From positions 30,805,379 through 30,869,378 of the forward strand of contig OX235263.1 of assembly GCA_944472135.2 (NCBI GenBank): 64,000 nucleotides of DNA. The letters run 5' to 3'. Position numbers and translations under genes: made by a program. Under the pieces are notes generated by a model, which had not been told where the DNA came from, did no database searches, and saw nothing but the letters and a program-made list of their open reading frames with translations. Below, piece by piece: positions 21,516 through 31,415 of the stretch. The stretch is from Trichobilharzia regenti. Taxonomy: Eukaryota; Platyhelminthes; Trematoda; Strigeidida; Schistosomatidae. Position 1 is the first letter of the stretch, and each line of letters starts with the position of its first letter.

Positions 21516-22730
21516 GTTCTATTTTTATGTCAACAGAGTAACCACATTCTATGCATGTAATTATTCACGTCTTCTAACCCTAACAATAACTCTAATCTTT
21601 CCTGAACCTAATCCTAACGTGAAAATATCTCTAAACTAACTGTAATCTAACTCGAACCAAAACACACTGTCGCCTTAATTAGGTTAACCTAACCCTAACT
21701 TATTCATGGCTTGAAGAGTAAATTAATCTTTCGTAAACCTAAGCTGAAACTTACCAGATATCCCATTTGATAGCATAACACTTCAATGAGCATATTTTAT
21801 TGATGGTGACAGTATTATTTGCCGGATTCCACTAACTTGCTCAGTAAGCTTTTCAAGGTCATTGGTGCGGTCGCGCTCCATTGCTGGTTAATGGTGCTTA
21901 AAGTTTAACTTGGCCGTAGATTTGTACAGGTGGGAAATGTACTTTAGTGTTCCTACAAATAACTCAAACGAGTCATTATATAAGCAAGTTTTTAGCCTAA
22001 TATGAGATGAAACAAACCAACATATCAAAATGACTGTTATGTACACTTCTAAGTAATAATATTTCTAAGAATAAAGCTAATCGCTTTACTAAAGATCAGT
22101 TCAGGTGGATGTGAGCGGTAATCTTACTGAACTAGACTTAGAAATACTAGCTGTGTTCAGATATGCTTTTTGATAGTTTATTCTCAACTTGAACTGATCA
22201 ATATTTTTGTTTCGAAGTCTTATTCCAAGTAATTTGTTAGCATCTTCACAAAATCTGCGAAATATCGAATCTATTGCATAAATTATGTATCTATCTTTGT
22301 AACAGTAAGAAGGAATAATGTATTATAGAGCCTAAAAGTGACATCTTGACAGGGGATTTTATAAAGCTACATTCTAACCATGTAACGAGATATTTATTAA
22401 CGAAAATTTAGAATCTTTTTTTCATTTAAACAGTAAACTCAGTACCGTTTTTGTTGACTGGCTGCTGCGATATAGTCAAGTGTCACGGGTCTAGTTCTTA
22501 GTGGTGCTTAGAAGTGACGTCATCCTCTTCAAGGTTCCAGTTACGTCATGTTGGTGAGTTCCAAAACTAAAGTCTGGAACTATCTTCCGATTTACTGTAA
22601 CCATGTAGCACTAAATGGAGTTTCGCTGTTATTGCTATTACTATTACTGATTGACCTAAGAAGTTTCTCGTCAATAAGAAAAAAATGCTACGTGTTATTC
22701 AACACTCGTGAACATATATTATTAACAAGA
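21516..22730. other. Stretch with degenerate telomere-like motifs, otherwise unrecognised
   Basis: Between about 21575 and 21705 several CCTAAC and CTAACCCTAAC motifs are scattered among diverged versions. No gene was recognised in the rest. Confidence 0.4.
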
Positions 22731-22908
22731 ACTGCGTCAGTGGCACAGCGGTTAGGACTCTCGCCGACCATGAACATCGTCCGGAGTTCTATCCCCTGCC
22801 GATGCACACCTGATATCTATGGTCGGTCTGCAAAATTTGGGCTACCGATATCCATGCTGAAAATTCCATACTTGTACCAAAATACAGTGTGGAATCAAGC
22901 TGTAATCA
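22731..22908 (+). repeat. S2b tRNA-headed SINE, sense copy
   Basis: It starts with a tRNA-like head: A box GTGGCACAGCGG (22740-22751) and a weak B box. A short body with CACCTGATATCTATGG (22806-22821) follows, and it ends in CAGTGTGGAATCAAGCTGTA (22888-22907). It faces an antisense copy at 22938-23115. The ORF spanning both (22548-23117) is not a gene. Confidence 0.7.
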
Positions 22909-22937
22909 AAAATATAACTAAAAATATAAAATATAAA

Positions 22938-23115
22938 TATATTCCACACCGGATGTTTGGTACAAGTATGAAATTTTCAGGATATGATATCGGTGGCCTA
23001 AATTTTGCAGGCCGACCATTGATATCAGGTGTGCATCAGCAGGAGGTCGAACCCTGGATCATGTGCATGGTCGAAGGAGCATCCAAACTGCTGTGCCACC
23101 GACGCACATTGTTGT
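22938..23115 (-). repeat. S2b tRNA-headed SINE, antisense copy
   Basis: Reverse-complement partner of the copy at 22731, about 80% alike by eye, separated by some 30 bp of AT-rich sequence. The head at 23095-23112 is the antisense of GTGCGTCGGTGGCACAGC. Divergence between the arms suggests two insertions rather than one recent foldback. Confidence 0.7.
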
Positions 23116-23152
23116 AGATATCATTTCTGGTTTGTTTTCCTGATAAGTTGCA

Positions 23153-23575
23153 CTTCAGACATTCCTTAACAGTTGTTTTCGCTCAATACTCAAGATCAGA
23201 TGGCCGGCCAGGAAAGATCAGAAACAGGGATGCATCTCTGGCAATGAGCGAACCAACCCAACAGGAACCGATTGTGAAACAAATAGGCAGGAAGAAATGG
23301 AGGTGGATTGGCTGGCCATACGCTTAGGAAACAAACCATCAACTGACATCACTAGACAAGCCATCACTCGAGTGGAATCCGAAAGGGAAGTGGCGAGTTG
23401 GTTGTCAGTGCAAGGGTGGGGTGACTTGGAGGAGGTGATGTGAAGAGGAGATGAAAGCATGTGGGCAGACTTGGGGCGGGGTGAAGAAGTTGGCAGAAAA
23501 CAGAAGGCAATGGAGACGCGCAGCTGAAGCCCTATGTTCCTCTAGGAATTAAAGGATATAATAATAATAATAATG
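23153..23575 (+). mobile_element. RTE-A 3' end, 5'-truncated
   Basis: It matches the C-terminal arm and 3' untranslated region of RTE-A in sense orientation, and ends in CCTCTAGGAATTAAAGGAT followed by (ATA)n (to about 23575). Internal frameshifts destroy coding. Confidence 0.85.
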
Positions 23576-24260
23576 ATTTGTTTAGGTGACCACCGATAAC
23601 CGTTTCAGCTTGATTACATCCTAACAGGAATTCGAACTATTAAACGATGTAGTGTCTGAAATAGGTAAGCATTTAACTAGCACAAAATATTTTTCACATG
23701 AAATTGAAGTTGAATCGATTTAAATTACATGATTCGTGTGAATAAATTGTATTTTAAAGATATTTTGTTACATGTCAGTAAAAATAATATAAACTGTACA
23801 GAGATGAACTCTCATTAGCCATAGATTCATTATTTTGTTTAAATCTTTCAAATGACATGCCAGTGTTGAATGGTAAAGTACTAATGAATATTTTTTGGCG
23901 CGGGGGTGGGAGGGGAGAGAATACTTTCTTAATTATTTAACCTGAAACAGATACGCTATGAGATTTAATGTTTTGACATTCTACTAATGAGGAAATAGTT
24001 TTTCTCCACCTCCAAAAACTTCTTAAGAATCACCTGTAATATCTTGTCATTTGAAATTACACAAAATCTCCAACTGATTTCAAATTTATGCGTAGCCTTA
24101 GAGTGAAACAATGTCAAACACTATGAATGCTAGTGTCGGCTTATCTTTCTCTGCATTAATTAACGATAATGAGGTGAAGTTGAGTAAAACAATAAGCAAC
24201 ATGAATTTTATTCATTTATTAGAATTTAGAATAATCCAGACTTAAAGGATATGTGAACTG
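23576..24260. other. Unannotated AT-rich stretch
   Basis: A short GC-rich patch (GGCGCGGGGGTGGGAGGGG, 23897-23915) stands out; no gene was recognised. Confidence 0.4.
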
Positions 24261-24261
24261 A

Positions 24262-24850
24262 GCAGCAGTTCACTGTGTTCTTCTTAATGACTGTGTGACG
24301 TGATCACTGGTGAAAGTAGAAGATATGAAAAAGCTAACCGTTTTTGACCACAGACGTCTGCGTTCTATCTTCCATGGTAAGTGGTAATATTGAGGTTAGG
24401 CATGGGGTAGTAGGTAAGGAGGGAAATTTACTGGATTACAGTGTGCTGATGAATCGATTCGGATGACTAGGACACATGTTGCGCCTGTCAGCCCATCGGC
24501 TTCCTTGATCAGCAATGTTGGCCGATATTTGATTAGGTTGGAAAAGATTCACGCGTGGTCAAACCAAAACTTGAAATCAGTTCATGAAGTCTTGGACAGT
24601 TGGTTTGAGCCACTCATGCAGGTGTATGCCGCCTAGTCTGGGTTGTCAAGGCGTTGTTAAAAGCCAATGGCTTGAGACTGTTTGGGGATATGACTCAAAA
24701 TCGTTCCTAGTGGCACAAGTGCATTCATCCTTTGTGTTCTTCTATATCCATTATTAAATCCTCATGTTTTCCTACGTTACTATTCTCTCTCCATCACATT
24801 TCTGTTTATTGTAAATTTTTTGAATCTCTGTATTCTCTATTTTTGTCCGC
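24262..24850 (+). pseudogene. SR2-like RTE C-terminal region
   Basis: The plus strand encodes an eroded version of the protein at 53623-54117: EDMKKLTVFDHRRLRSI, then LGHMLRLSAHRLP, then GWKRFTRGQTKT. Stops and frame changes are present. It runs directly into the RTE-B type fragment at 24857, so the 3' end was lost at the junction or the two are nested. Confidence 0.75.
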
Positions 24851-24856
24851 TGTATA

Positions 24857-25709
24857 GATTTTGCAGATGATATATGTCTAATGTCACACAAACTCGAAGA
24901 ATTGCAGGAGAAAATCAAAAAAAAATTGGCCGGAGAATCAGCCAGAGAAGACAGGACTCAAGGTGAACATTGAGAAGATGGAAGCGATTAAGACGACAAA
25001 CCAACCAACAGCAACCAACACTAAGCACCATCAACGGGAGAGATCGAACAGAGGTTACCTCCTTCACTTATCTAGACAGCCAGCATCGTTTCAATCACAT
25101 GAAAGCGAAATGGATGAAGATGTCAAAGTCAGCTAGGCAGAATCGGAAAGGCAAGGCAGACCTTCATCAACCTGAAATCAATCTGAAAATCTTCTGCACT
25201 AACTCTGGCATAAAGAACAAGATTCGCATTTTCAACACCAATGTCAAGTTGGTCCTTCTATGCGGATCAGAATCTTGCAATGTGTGTCATGACAAGCATT
25301 TCCAACAGCCTGTTTCAGACTTTTATCAACAGCTGTCTTCGCCACCTACCTAGTGAAGATCGAATGACCAGAAATAATTAGTAACAAGAAGCTGTGGGAA
25401 ATAACCAACCAAGAGGCGATTGCTCAAGAAATATGCAAAAGGAATAGGACATACGTTGAGGAGGCTGTTGAACGATATCCTGCCCAGGGCAGACCATTTC
25501 TCGAGTGGAATCCAAACGGCAAGCAACGACTGGGTCGTCAATGTGAGGAGGACATACATGTAGAAGATCGTGCGAGTTGGAGAAGATAAGAGGTTATGGG
25601 CAGTCGTCGACCCAGCTGAAGAGGATGGCAGAGAATAGAAGAAAGTGGAAACGTGCTGTTGAAGCCCGATTTTCCACTCGGAACCCAGGGGAATGATAAT
25701 AATAATAAT
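24857..25709 (+). mobile_element. RTE-B type 3' portion
   Basis: It begins at the reverse transcriptase metal-binding box (FADDICLMSHKLEELQ, 24859 on), runs through the C-terminal arm in shifting frames, and ends with GAACCCAGGGGAATGATAAT plus ATA repeats. The 3' end matches RTE-B rather than RTE-A. Confidence 0.8.
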
Positions 25710-26280
25710 CCCGACCGAAAGCTGCTACCTTGACGTGGTGGTCGGGCTTGAACACCGTAATGATCTATTCAAGCTATACTGGCTGAGACTTATGTCTCTT
25801 GAGGTCCTACCACGCCAGGCAGGTTGTTTGGATAGCGGTTAAACAAAAAGCAGCTACCCAATCCAACATTATGATCAATACAAAATCACAAAATTTCATG
25901 CCGGATCGGTCGTGGCCCGGATTAACAACGACCGCGCTTCCTGCTGCCGTGTCACAGGGCAGGAGTGATAAGTATGCTACTGAGGCACACCAAACAAAAG
26001 AGAACAAACAAAAACAGGCCGCGTGTGACCGGCCTCAAGCAGTTGTCCCCTGGGCTCTGCGGTCACGCAACCAACTTCCACGGTGTGGGCAGCCGGGAAG
26101 TAACAATCGCCCTCACAATCCGAAACGCACGCGAAACCTCTCTATTACTCACTCATCTTTGTTTTCATCTTCATCTCTATCATCTTGCCTTCCTTCCACT
26201 GATGCAACTCCTCGACTTGATAGCTCTCCACTTCCTCTCCACTGTGCATCCACAGGCAGACAGACATGAAATATGACAAC
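25710..26280 (+). mobile_element. Probable 5' region of an RTE-type element, joined to a 3' tail
   Basis: Immediately after the ATA tail of the preceding fragment comes a GC-richer block starting CCCGACCGAAAGCTGCTACC. It contains one ORF (25799-26269, plus, 156 codons) that is Ser/Thr/Gln-rich and basic, with no recognised domain. The composition and the opening sequence resemble 5' untranslated/leader regions of RTE elements, but I could not match it to RTE-A or RTE-B. The coding role of the ORF is doubtful; a promoter-bearing leader is an equal possibility. Confidence 0.4.
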
Positions 26281-26594
26281 ATGAATCGTTGCACTTCTGT
26301 GTTAAGATATATGCTGAAACACAGTCAATCAGTCAGACTTAAAGTAGACAAAAGATAATATCATTACAAAATTAGTGCAGAAAAGAAAATTCCCGATCTG
26401 TAGTGAACATCACTAAAACACGACAACATTATGAACATTTTTGAAATGTATAAATAATGTGCAAATAAATAATTAACCTGACCAACGAATTCGTCGGAAA
26501 TAACAGCGAAATTTTTTTTTAAAAAAAAGTACTGAAATGTCCCATGATTAGTCTGTGTGAATTTGACTGAAGTCAGTATAATCTTCTGAAAACA
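26281..26594. other. AT-rich stretch without recognised content
   Basis: No ORF or repeat identified. Confidence 0.4.
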
Positions 26595-26606
26595 TTTCTT
26601 CCGCAT

Positions 26607-27001
26607 TATTATTATATTATTATTATTGTATCCTTTAGTTCCTAGAGGAACATAGGGCTTCAGCTGCGCACCTCCATTGACTTCGGTTTTCTGACAACTT
26701 TTTCACCCTGCTCCAGGTCTGCCCACATGCTTTCATCTCCTCTTCACATGACCTCCTCCAAGTCACCCTTGGACGACCAACTCGCCGCCTCCCTTTCGGG
26801 TTCCACTCGAGGGCTTGTCTAGTGATGTCACTTGATGGTTTCCTCAGCGTATGGCCAATCCATCTCCATTTCTTTCTGCCTATTTGTTTCACAATCGGTT
26901 CCTGATTGGTTCGCTCCCAGAGATCCCTGTTGCTGATCTTTTCTGGCCATCTGATCTTGAGTATTGAGCGGAGACAGTTGTTAATGAAGGTTTGAAGTTT
27001 G
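26607..27001 (-). mobile_element. RTE-A 3' end, 5'-truncated, 12-bp TSD
   Basis: The TSD TTTCTTCCGCAT (26595-26606 and 27002-27013) bounds a 395-bp minus-strand RTE-A fragment ending in a (TTA)n-type tail. A continuous frame still encodes the C-terminal arm: LQTFINNCLRSILKIRWPEK, then WERTNQEPIVKQIGRKKWRW, then a basic Arg-rich segment and CSSRN. It shows what the out-of-frame end of the 16-kb element should look like. Confidence 0.9.
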
Positions 27002-27013
27002 TTTCTTCCGCAT

Positions 27014-27429
27014 AGTGAATTTAAAACAAATAGAAATTCTGAGAAAAAAAAGCAATTTATTATAAATTCATTAATTTTGGGATGACTGGTTAACTGACCA
27101 GTCCACATACATCATTATTTATTTAAAAATGTGAAATATCAACACGCATATACACACATCCAAAGGGACATGATGAAAACAAATAACTGTTAAATTCATC
27201 AAGCGTATAATTGATAAAGTGGAAGTGATAATCTGTTAACGTAATTATGGAGAAGTTGTAAATATACATTAACATACATAGAATTGATTTGGCTTGAGGG
27301 ATACCTTAAGAATTATGAACATTCTAAAGCTTTGCGCTCTTTAGAAGTTACAATAGATGAACTAATTGAAATAGCTGTTTGATATTTTTGATTGGACAAT
27401 AGTCAGTAAAACGTATCTGTAACTTTGAA
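27014..27429. other. Stretch without recognised content
   Basis: AT-rich; no gene or shared repeat seen. Confidence 0.4.
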
Positions 27430-27875
27430 GGGACTCATATCCCTTCTGAGATCCCAACCCACTTCATTCAGTAGAGCAATCAGACCCTAGGTTCATGGCT
27501 TCCTGCAAATTGCCTGCAACCATCTAATACCAACAATTCACAGCACACTATGATGGCGAGCCACCTAGCATGGTGGCCACACTGCAAACTTGACTGATAG
27601 AATTCGATCTACTTCAAAGATAGGACTAAACACATGACACTAGTTCCTGACTATTGTCAAATGAAAAATATCCAAAGCAGTCCTACAAGGGGTCAGCCGC
27701 TGGTACCATCTCTAACTGCAGCACTGGGTGACGAGGGTTAGAATCTCTGAAGGGAAATGAGTTACTTCAGGGTTGCTGACTGATGAGTGACAACTACTAC
27801 GAAACCTAAGTCTAGTTAGGCTTTCTTCCGATTTCCTCCAACCATCTCATACGAATAGATGTTAGATATACTGAG
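27430..27875 (+). repeat. H2 repeat (second tRNA/hammerhead family), unit spanning two ribozyme sites
   Basis: A short antisense piece (27430-27470) is followed by a sense run. The run begins at the ribozyme stem III motif CCCTAGGTTC (27485-27494), goes through the tail and the leader (GTGGCCACACTGCAAACTTG), the tRNA-like region (B-box remnant GGGTTAGAATCTC, 27735-27747) and a second hammerhead-like core (CTGATGA, 27780-27786), and ends in the tail. The two ribozyme sites are about 319 bp apart, which gives the unit length. Related copies lie at 1903, 52030 and 62635. Confidence 0.65.
27770..27822 (+). ncRNA. Hammerhead-like core of H2 copy
   Basis: Core CTGATGA (27780-27786), stem II GTG...TAC (27787-27800), GAA (27801-27803), partly self-complementary ACCTAAGT (27804-27811) and C27812. 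In the other H2 copies stem II tends towards GTGC/GCAC and stem III towards the perfect palindrome ACCTAGGT. A four-base duplication (CTGA) before the core disturbs stem I here, so this copy is probably inactive. Confidence 0.5.
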
Positions 27876-28149
27876 TCCTCCTTGGAATAAACTGCCTAAG
27901 CGACTATGGAAAATATTCGACCAACAGACACTGATTCCATCCATTTTACTGACTTGGATGCGTATAGTAATTATTTCTTTTCATCTTATGCTATTTCATT
28001 ATAGACAATGAAGAGAAATTTTTAAATTCTTCATGAATAAAATAACCGTACTTCCTGATAATCTTGAGCTCGTTACCTCCAGTAAATTTCCTTTGATTGT
28101 ATTCAGCTGTTGAAGCATTTTTCTTATGTCAGACCTGACATATAACCTT

Positions 28150-28275
28150 TTGAATGCACTTTATATTTTGTTTGATTGCTAGCGTCTGCTCATAGATACG
28201 AAGATAAAGAAGGCGTCTGCTTTGGCCAATGTAGCCTTTTCCACAACTGATGGAAGCCATCTTACAACTGAAACG
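28150..28275 (-). pseudogene. PLE3 GIY-YIG remnant
   Basis: The minus strand encodes KMASISCGKGYIGQSRRLL, which fits the conserved C-x-C-G-x-x-YIGQ(T/S)-x-R core of the PLE endonuclease. The flanking sequence is eroded. Confidence 0.6.
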
Positions 28276-28587
28276 TTTTCGTCCACAGCTGTCGTTGAGT
28301 TTTGTGGCCTACATAATATGGAGTGAAGTGAATATTATGGTTCGTGGTTATTCTTCAAATGATAGGTTTCAATAGTATAGTAGCGATTACGCAAATGTTA
28401 TTCATATGCAGTAATACGAATTTCTAGGTAGTTCCAGCTGATGATTTTGTTCTAGGCGGTTGAAATGACGTTAGGCATCTTTTGACGAAGCTGTGTGGAT
28501 ATCCATTTTTCTGAAAGACGGTTATAAAATGTTTCTCAAAAATTCTGTTATAGACACGAGTGTTGTAGTGTCCTGTCTCTTTATATA

Positions 28588-28796
28588 ATATTCAAGTGAT
28601 GGTTTGTATGGATTTGACTGGTAACAGGATTTCATTATGAGCTGACATTAGTTAGAGAACCATTGGAAAACCGTCTGGGGGTAACGGACAGCTGTTTTGT
28701 CCTAGTTTGGGACTTTTCATCAGTACACACTCACTGGGGTTCGTACCCACGACCTTCTGGTTACAAGACGAGCTCGCATATCATTAAGCCACTGAT
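28588..28796 (-). repeat. H1 repeat, antisense half of an inverted pair
   Basis: Antisense tail (ATATTCAAGTGATGG) through ribozyme and B box to the A box (TTAAGCCACTG, 28785-28795). Its ribozyme is dead: on the minus strand the core has lost bases before ATGAA, and the GAA after stem II reads AAA. It abuts the sense copy at a 12-bp palindrome CACTGATCAGTG (28790-28801). Confidence 0.75.
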
Positions 28797-29085
28797 CAGT
28801 GGGGTGCAGTAGGTTGGGTGTGAGGACAAATACTCTCCGAAGACATTGGCTAGAGGTCGCGCTATGTCGTGAATTGGCAAACGTTAGAATTCGTGGGCCA
28901 TTGGATCGGGTCCCTGTGGCTAAATGGTCTACGAGCTAGCTCGCCTTGTGACCAGAAGGTCCTGGGTTCGCATCCCAGTTGGTGAGTACTGCTGAAGAGT
29001 CACAAACTAGGACGAAACAGCTGTCCTGTACTCCCAGTTGGTTTTCCAGGGTTTTTCTAACTAATATAAGCTCATGATGAAATCT
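28797..29085 (+). repeat. H1 repeat, sense half of an inverted pair
   Basis: Leader (GGTTGGGTGTGAGGAC), A box (TGTGGCTAAATGG, 28915-28927), B box (GGGTTCGCATCCC, 28964-28976), ribozyme and tail. It lies inside the PLE3 remnant together with the antisense copy; no TSD was found around the pair. Confidence 0.75.
28986..29031 (+). ncRNA. Hammerhead ribozyme with intact core (H1 at 28.8 kb)
   Basis: Stem I GTACTG/CTGTAC (28986-28991 and 29026-29031, five of six pairs), core CTGAAGA (28992-28998), stem II GTC/GAC, GAA (29014-29016), stem III palindrome ACAGCTGT (29017-29024) and C29025. No invariant base is missing. Confidence 0.7.
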
Positions 29086-29148
29086 TTAAGTAGTGTTTGT
29101 AAATCTCTCCATTTTAGGTGCTTTCGGACTGTTGTTATCATTAAATTT

Positions 29149-29454
29149 CTAGTACACTCTCAGTATACTTAAGTTTCTAATCTTAATGTTCTTTTTCTGT
29201 AGAACAAGACATCCAAAAATTGAATTCCGTTTCCCGGCATATCTTCTCTTGTAAATGTTGTTAATTAGGTTATGAGTACTTTCTAAATCATTTCTTCGAG
29301 TTATGATGAAAGTTTTGTCTATGTAGTGTATCCCTACCTCTGGTTTGATTATTGGAGGAACCGTAGTTTCTAATTTTTTACATAGCAGTTTAAGCAATCG
29401 GTCCTCATGCAGATAATCTTGATGGTTTTTCTTTAATCTTTTCATACATTTCAC
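29149..29454 (-). pseudogene. PLE3 reverse transcriptase remnant with mutated catalytic box
   Basis: The 101-codon frame contains HYIDKTFIITRRNDLEST, which aligns with the YVDDTF box of the PLE at 55322-56125 and the region after it (LINNIYKRRY; I-x-x-LDVLV-like FGCLVLQKK). The second Asp of the catalytic pair is Lys here. It is a dead fragment of the element above. Confidence 0.6.
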
Positions 29455-29948
29455 TTATGATATGAAAGTATGTTGCAAGGCATAAGTTTTCGAACTCCAC
29501 CCAAAATGAACGTTGTATTTTTGTGCGTTTTCTGAAGTGGGTGTTACTATTATTAAGTGGTTCTGGGATAGCTTTCTTAGACAGCCTTTGTTCACGTGAA
29601 GTCTGTAATGCCCCAAAAAATACCACCGTTATATTACTCGTTGGGTGTGTTTTTTTTCTTCAAAATGATCACATGACTCTTTCCCTTAGAGTTCTGCATA
29701 TATGCTGGAAGTAGAGGTTCTTTAGAGTGAAACAATTAGTCAAAAAGGGGTATCTATTTTTGGTATAAGTCAAAAAAGATTTCATTCGCCTCTGACACTG
29801 TTTTGTGATTTATTCTCAGACAGTGAGTTTACTTAAGGTGTGTTTTGGCTAAGATTTATCGAAAGATGTTAGTATACGCCATTGTTCTTTTGTAAGTGAC
29901 TAGTCTTTCTGGTGCAGTATGTTCTGTCCATGAACATTGTGATTCTTT

Positions 29949-30153
29949 GAAATAATAGAGAAGATTTGTAGCTCAGGTGGATGATTTGCAATTAATAGTG
30001 TTCTCTGAGCTGTTTGGTTTAGTTGCGGAGCTCATGAAGAAATTTAAATCATTTCACTTTATGCCAAATATTTTGCGCTGAAGATGTTGTCCAGAAGGAT
30101 GACGAAAGCTCCGCAACTAAACCAACCAGCTCAAAGTACACTATTAATTGCAA
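29949..30153. mobile_element. PLE3 terminal foldback insertion (hammerhead-bearing), 13-bp TSD
   Basis: The TSD ATTGTGATTCTTT (29936-29948 and 30154-30166) bounds only 205 bp. There is an extension of about 35 bp (GAAATAATAGAGAAG...), an antisense copy of the element end (about 29983-30029), then a sense copy carrying the hammerhead (30030-30153). There is no coding part. The same extension and arms flank the larger PLE3 insertion at 35586-36156. It sits inside another PLE remnant. Confidence 0.8.
30073..30116 (+). ncRNA. PLE-type hammerhead-like motif, extra U before stem II
   Basis: Stem I TTGCG/CGCAA (30073-30077 and 30112-30116), core CTGAAGA (30078-30084), one extra T, stem II GTTGTCC/GGATGAC (seven pairs with two wobbles, loop AGAA), GAA (30104-30106), stem III AGCT (30107-30110) and C30111. 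Minimal stem III is typical of PLE hammerheads. An extra nucleotide between A9 and stem II is known in one natural viroid hammerhead, so it need not abolish activity. Confidence 0.6.
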
Positions 30154-30480
30154 ATTGTGATTCTTTCTTCTCCACCTGGTAGCTTGACGATGTTGCTTCC
30201 ATTCTTCATTCTGTTTAGCCTTGAATATTGGGTTAAGTATTGTGCTCTTTTTAGTTGATCACAGATACTAAAGCCTGAAATTTGTTTCATTGAGTCTCTT
30301 TATTCCATCCTTATAACTTTATCAATGATTCTAGGGTAGCAAAGAAATCTATTTCCAAGATGTCGCTGGTATTGTAGATCAGTCCTTTTTTGAGGAATTG
30401 CTTTTCTATTTTTACAGTAGATGCAATTACCTAGTGTCTCTTCGTTGGTTGTTTTCTAATCTCCTTCAACTTTTCTCTGA

Positions 30481-30911
30481 GAGTATCTTGTCTTTGTTCT
30501 TTGTGTCATCTGACTGACGTTGTAATAGTGATTTTCCAGTTTCATTTGGTGAGCTTGATTAAAAATTTCTTAGAGTTTCCTCTTTTGTATGCCAACGATA
30601 TGGTGTTTCTCTGAATCTGGTAATATGAGACTGTGACAACTAAATTCACTATTTGTTTTTCCCCATAGTTTCCCTAATTTCCACCGCCTTTGGACAGTCA
30701 ATCAGCAGTCTATTTTTTGACATTAGTCCGTAGAATATGGAATGAGTAATGTGACTCGTGAAAGGTTTAACAAATACTTTCAAATGACCAGTATCTTCAG
30801 TTTCAAGTGTTTCTGTAATCAAAAAGACAACTTTTATTACCTAGATTACACATATTGCAACAGCAGAAGGCAAAACACGGAAGCCAAGGTATATTTTCAA
30901 GTGATCACACA
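30481..30911. other. Stretch without firm assignment
   Basis: May contain further eroded upstream sequence of PLE3; no motif is clear enough to call. Confidence 0.35.
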
Positions 30912-30922
30912 ACTATTTATAT

Positions 30923-31163
30923 ATATATATATTTTTTTTTTTCCTTCACGTTCCCAGTGGAACAGAGGGCTTCAAACTAATGGCTTGAAGTTTCTGTAGC
31001 AGGGCTTATTTTTACAGGATGGGGTTGCTAGCCTTATGCCCAACCTTTCCTCTTTACCAGCATTATTTCTGGCTTAGCGAGGTAAAGAAGTCCCCCGGCC
31101 GAGGCTCGAACCCCGGACCATGTGCGTGGTCGGCGAGCGTCCTAACCGCTGTGCCACCGACGC
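30923..31163 (-). repeat. S2 SINE (tRNA head + RTE-derived body), 11-bp TSD
   Basis: The TSD ACTATTTATAT lies at 30912-30922 and 31164-31174. Read on the minus strand: a tRNA-like head (A box GTGGCACAGCGG, B box GGGTTCGAGCC), a body with GCTAGCAACCCCATCCTGTA as in the RTE 5' untranslated region, and a 3' end with CAGTGGAAC-type sequence as in RTE 3' ends. Short ORFs across it are spurious. Confidence 0.85.
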
Positions 31164-31174
31164 ACTATTTATAT

Positions 31175-31331
31175 CTATACGGTTTATATTCTTCAACCAG
31201 TCACTGAGCGTGTGATTTTGGTTTAAATTAAACGACATAAAATAGAATTTTCAAATACACACAGTATTCTGTTGCTTATGCAGTAATGAACTGTGGGAAT
31301 AGTATTCAAACGTTAACACCAACAAATACAA

Positions 31332-31415
<84 letters not shown>

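Larger units (their letters stand above)
28000..30480 (-). mobile_element. PLE3 Penelope-like element, eroded and twice interrupted
   Basis: On the minus strand, in protein order: an N-terminal PLE-like segment (KKGLIYNTSDILEIDFFATL, about 30320-30400), a reverse transcriptase remnant (29149-29454) and a GIY-YIG remnant (about 28150-28270). It is split by an H1 pair at 28588-29085 and by a hammerhead-bearing foldback at 29949-30153. Stops and frameshifts are frequent. The outer limits are approximate. Confidence 0.6.

Noticed and set aside
22548..23117. 189-codon plus-strand ORF
   Set aside because: It spans an inverted pair of S2b SINEs and a short AT-rich joint; the protein mirrors non-coding repeat sequence.
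30742..30999. 85-codon plus-strand ORF as an exon
   Set aside because: Its 3' part runs into the poly-T end of an S2 SINE and there is no domain.
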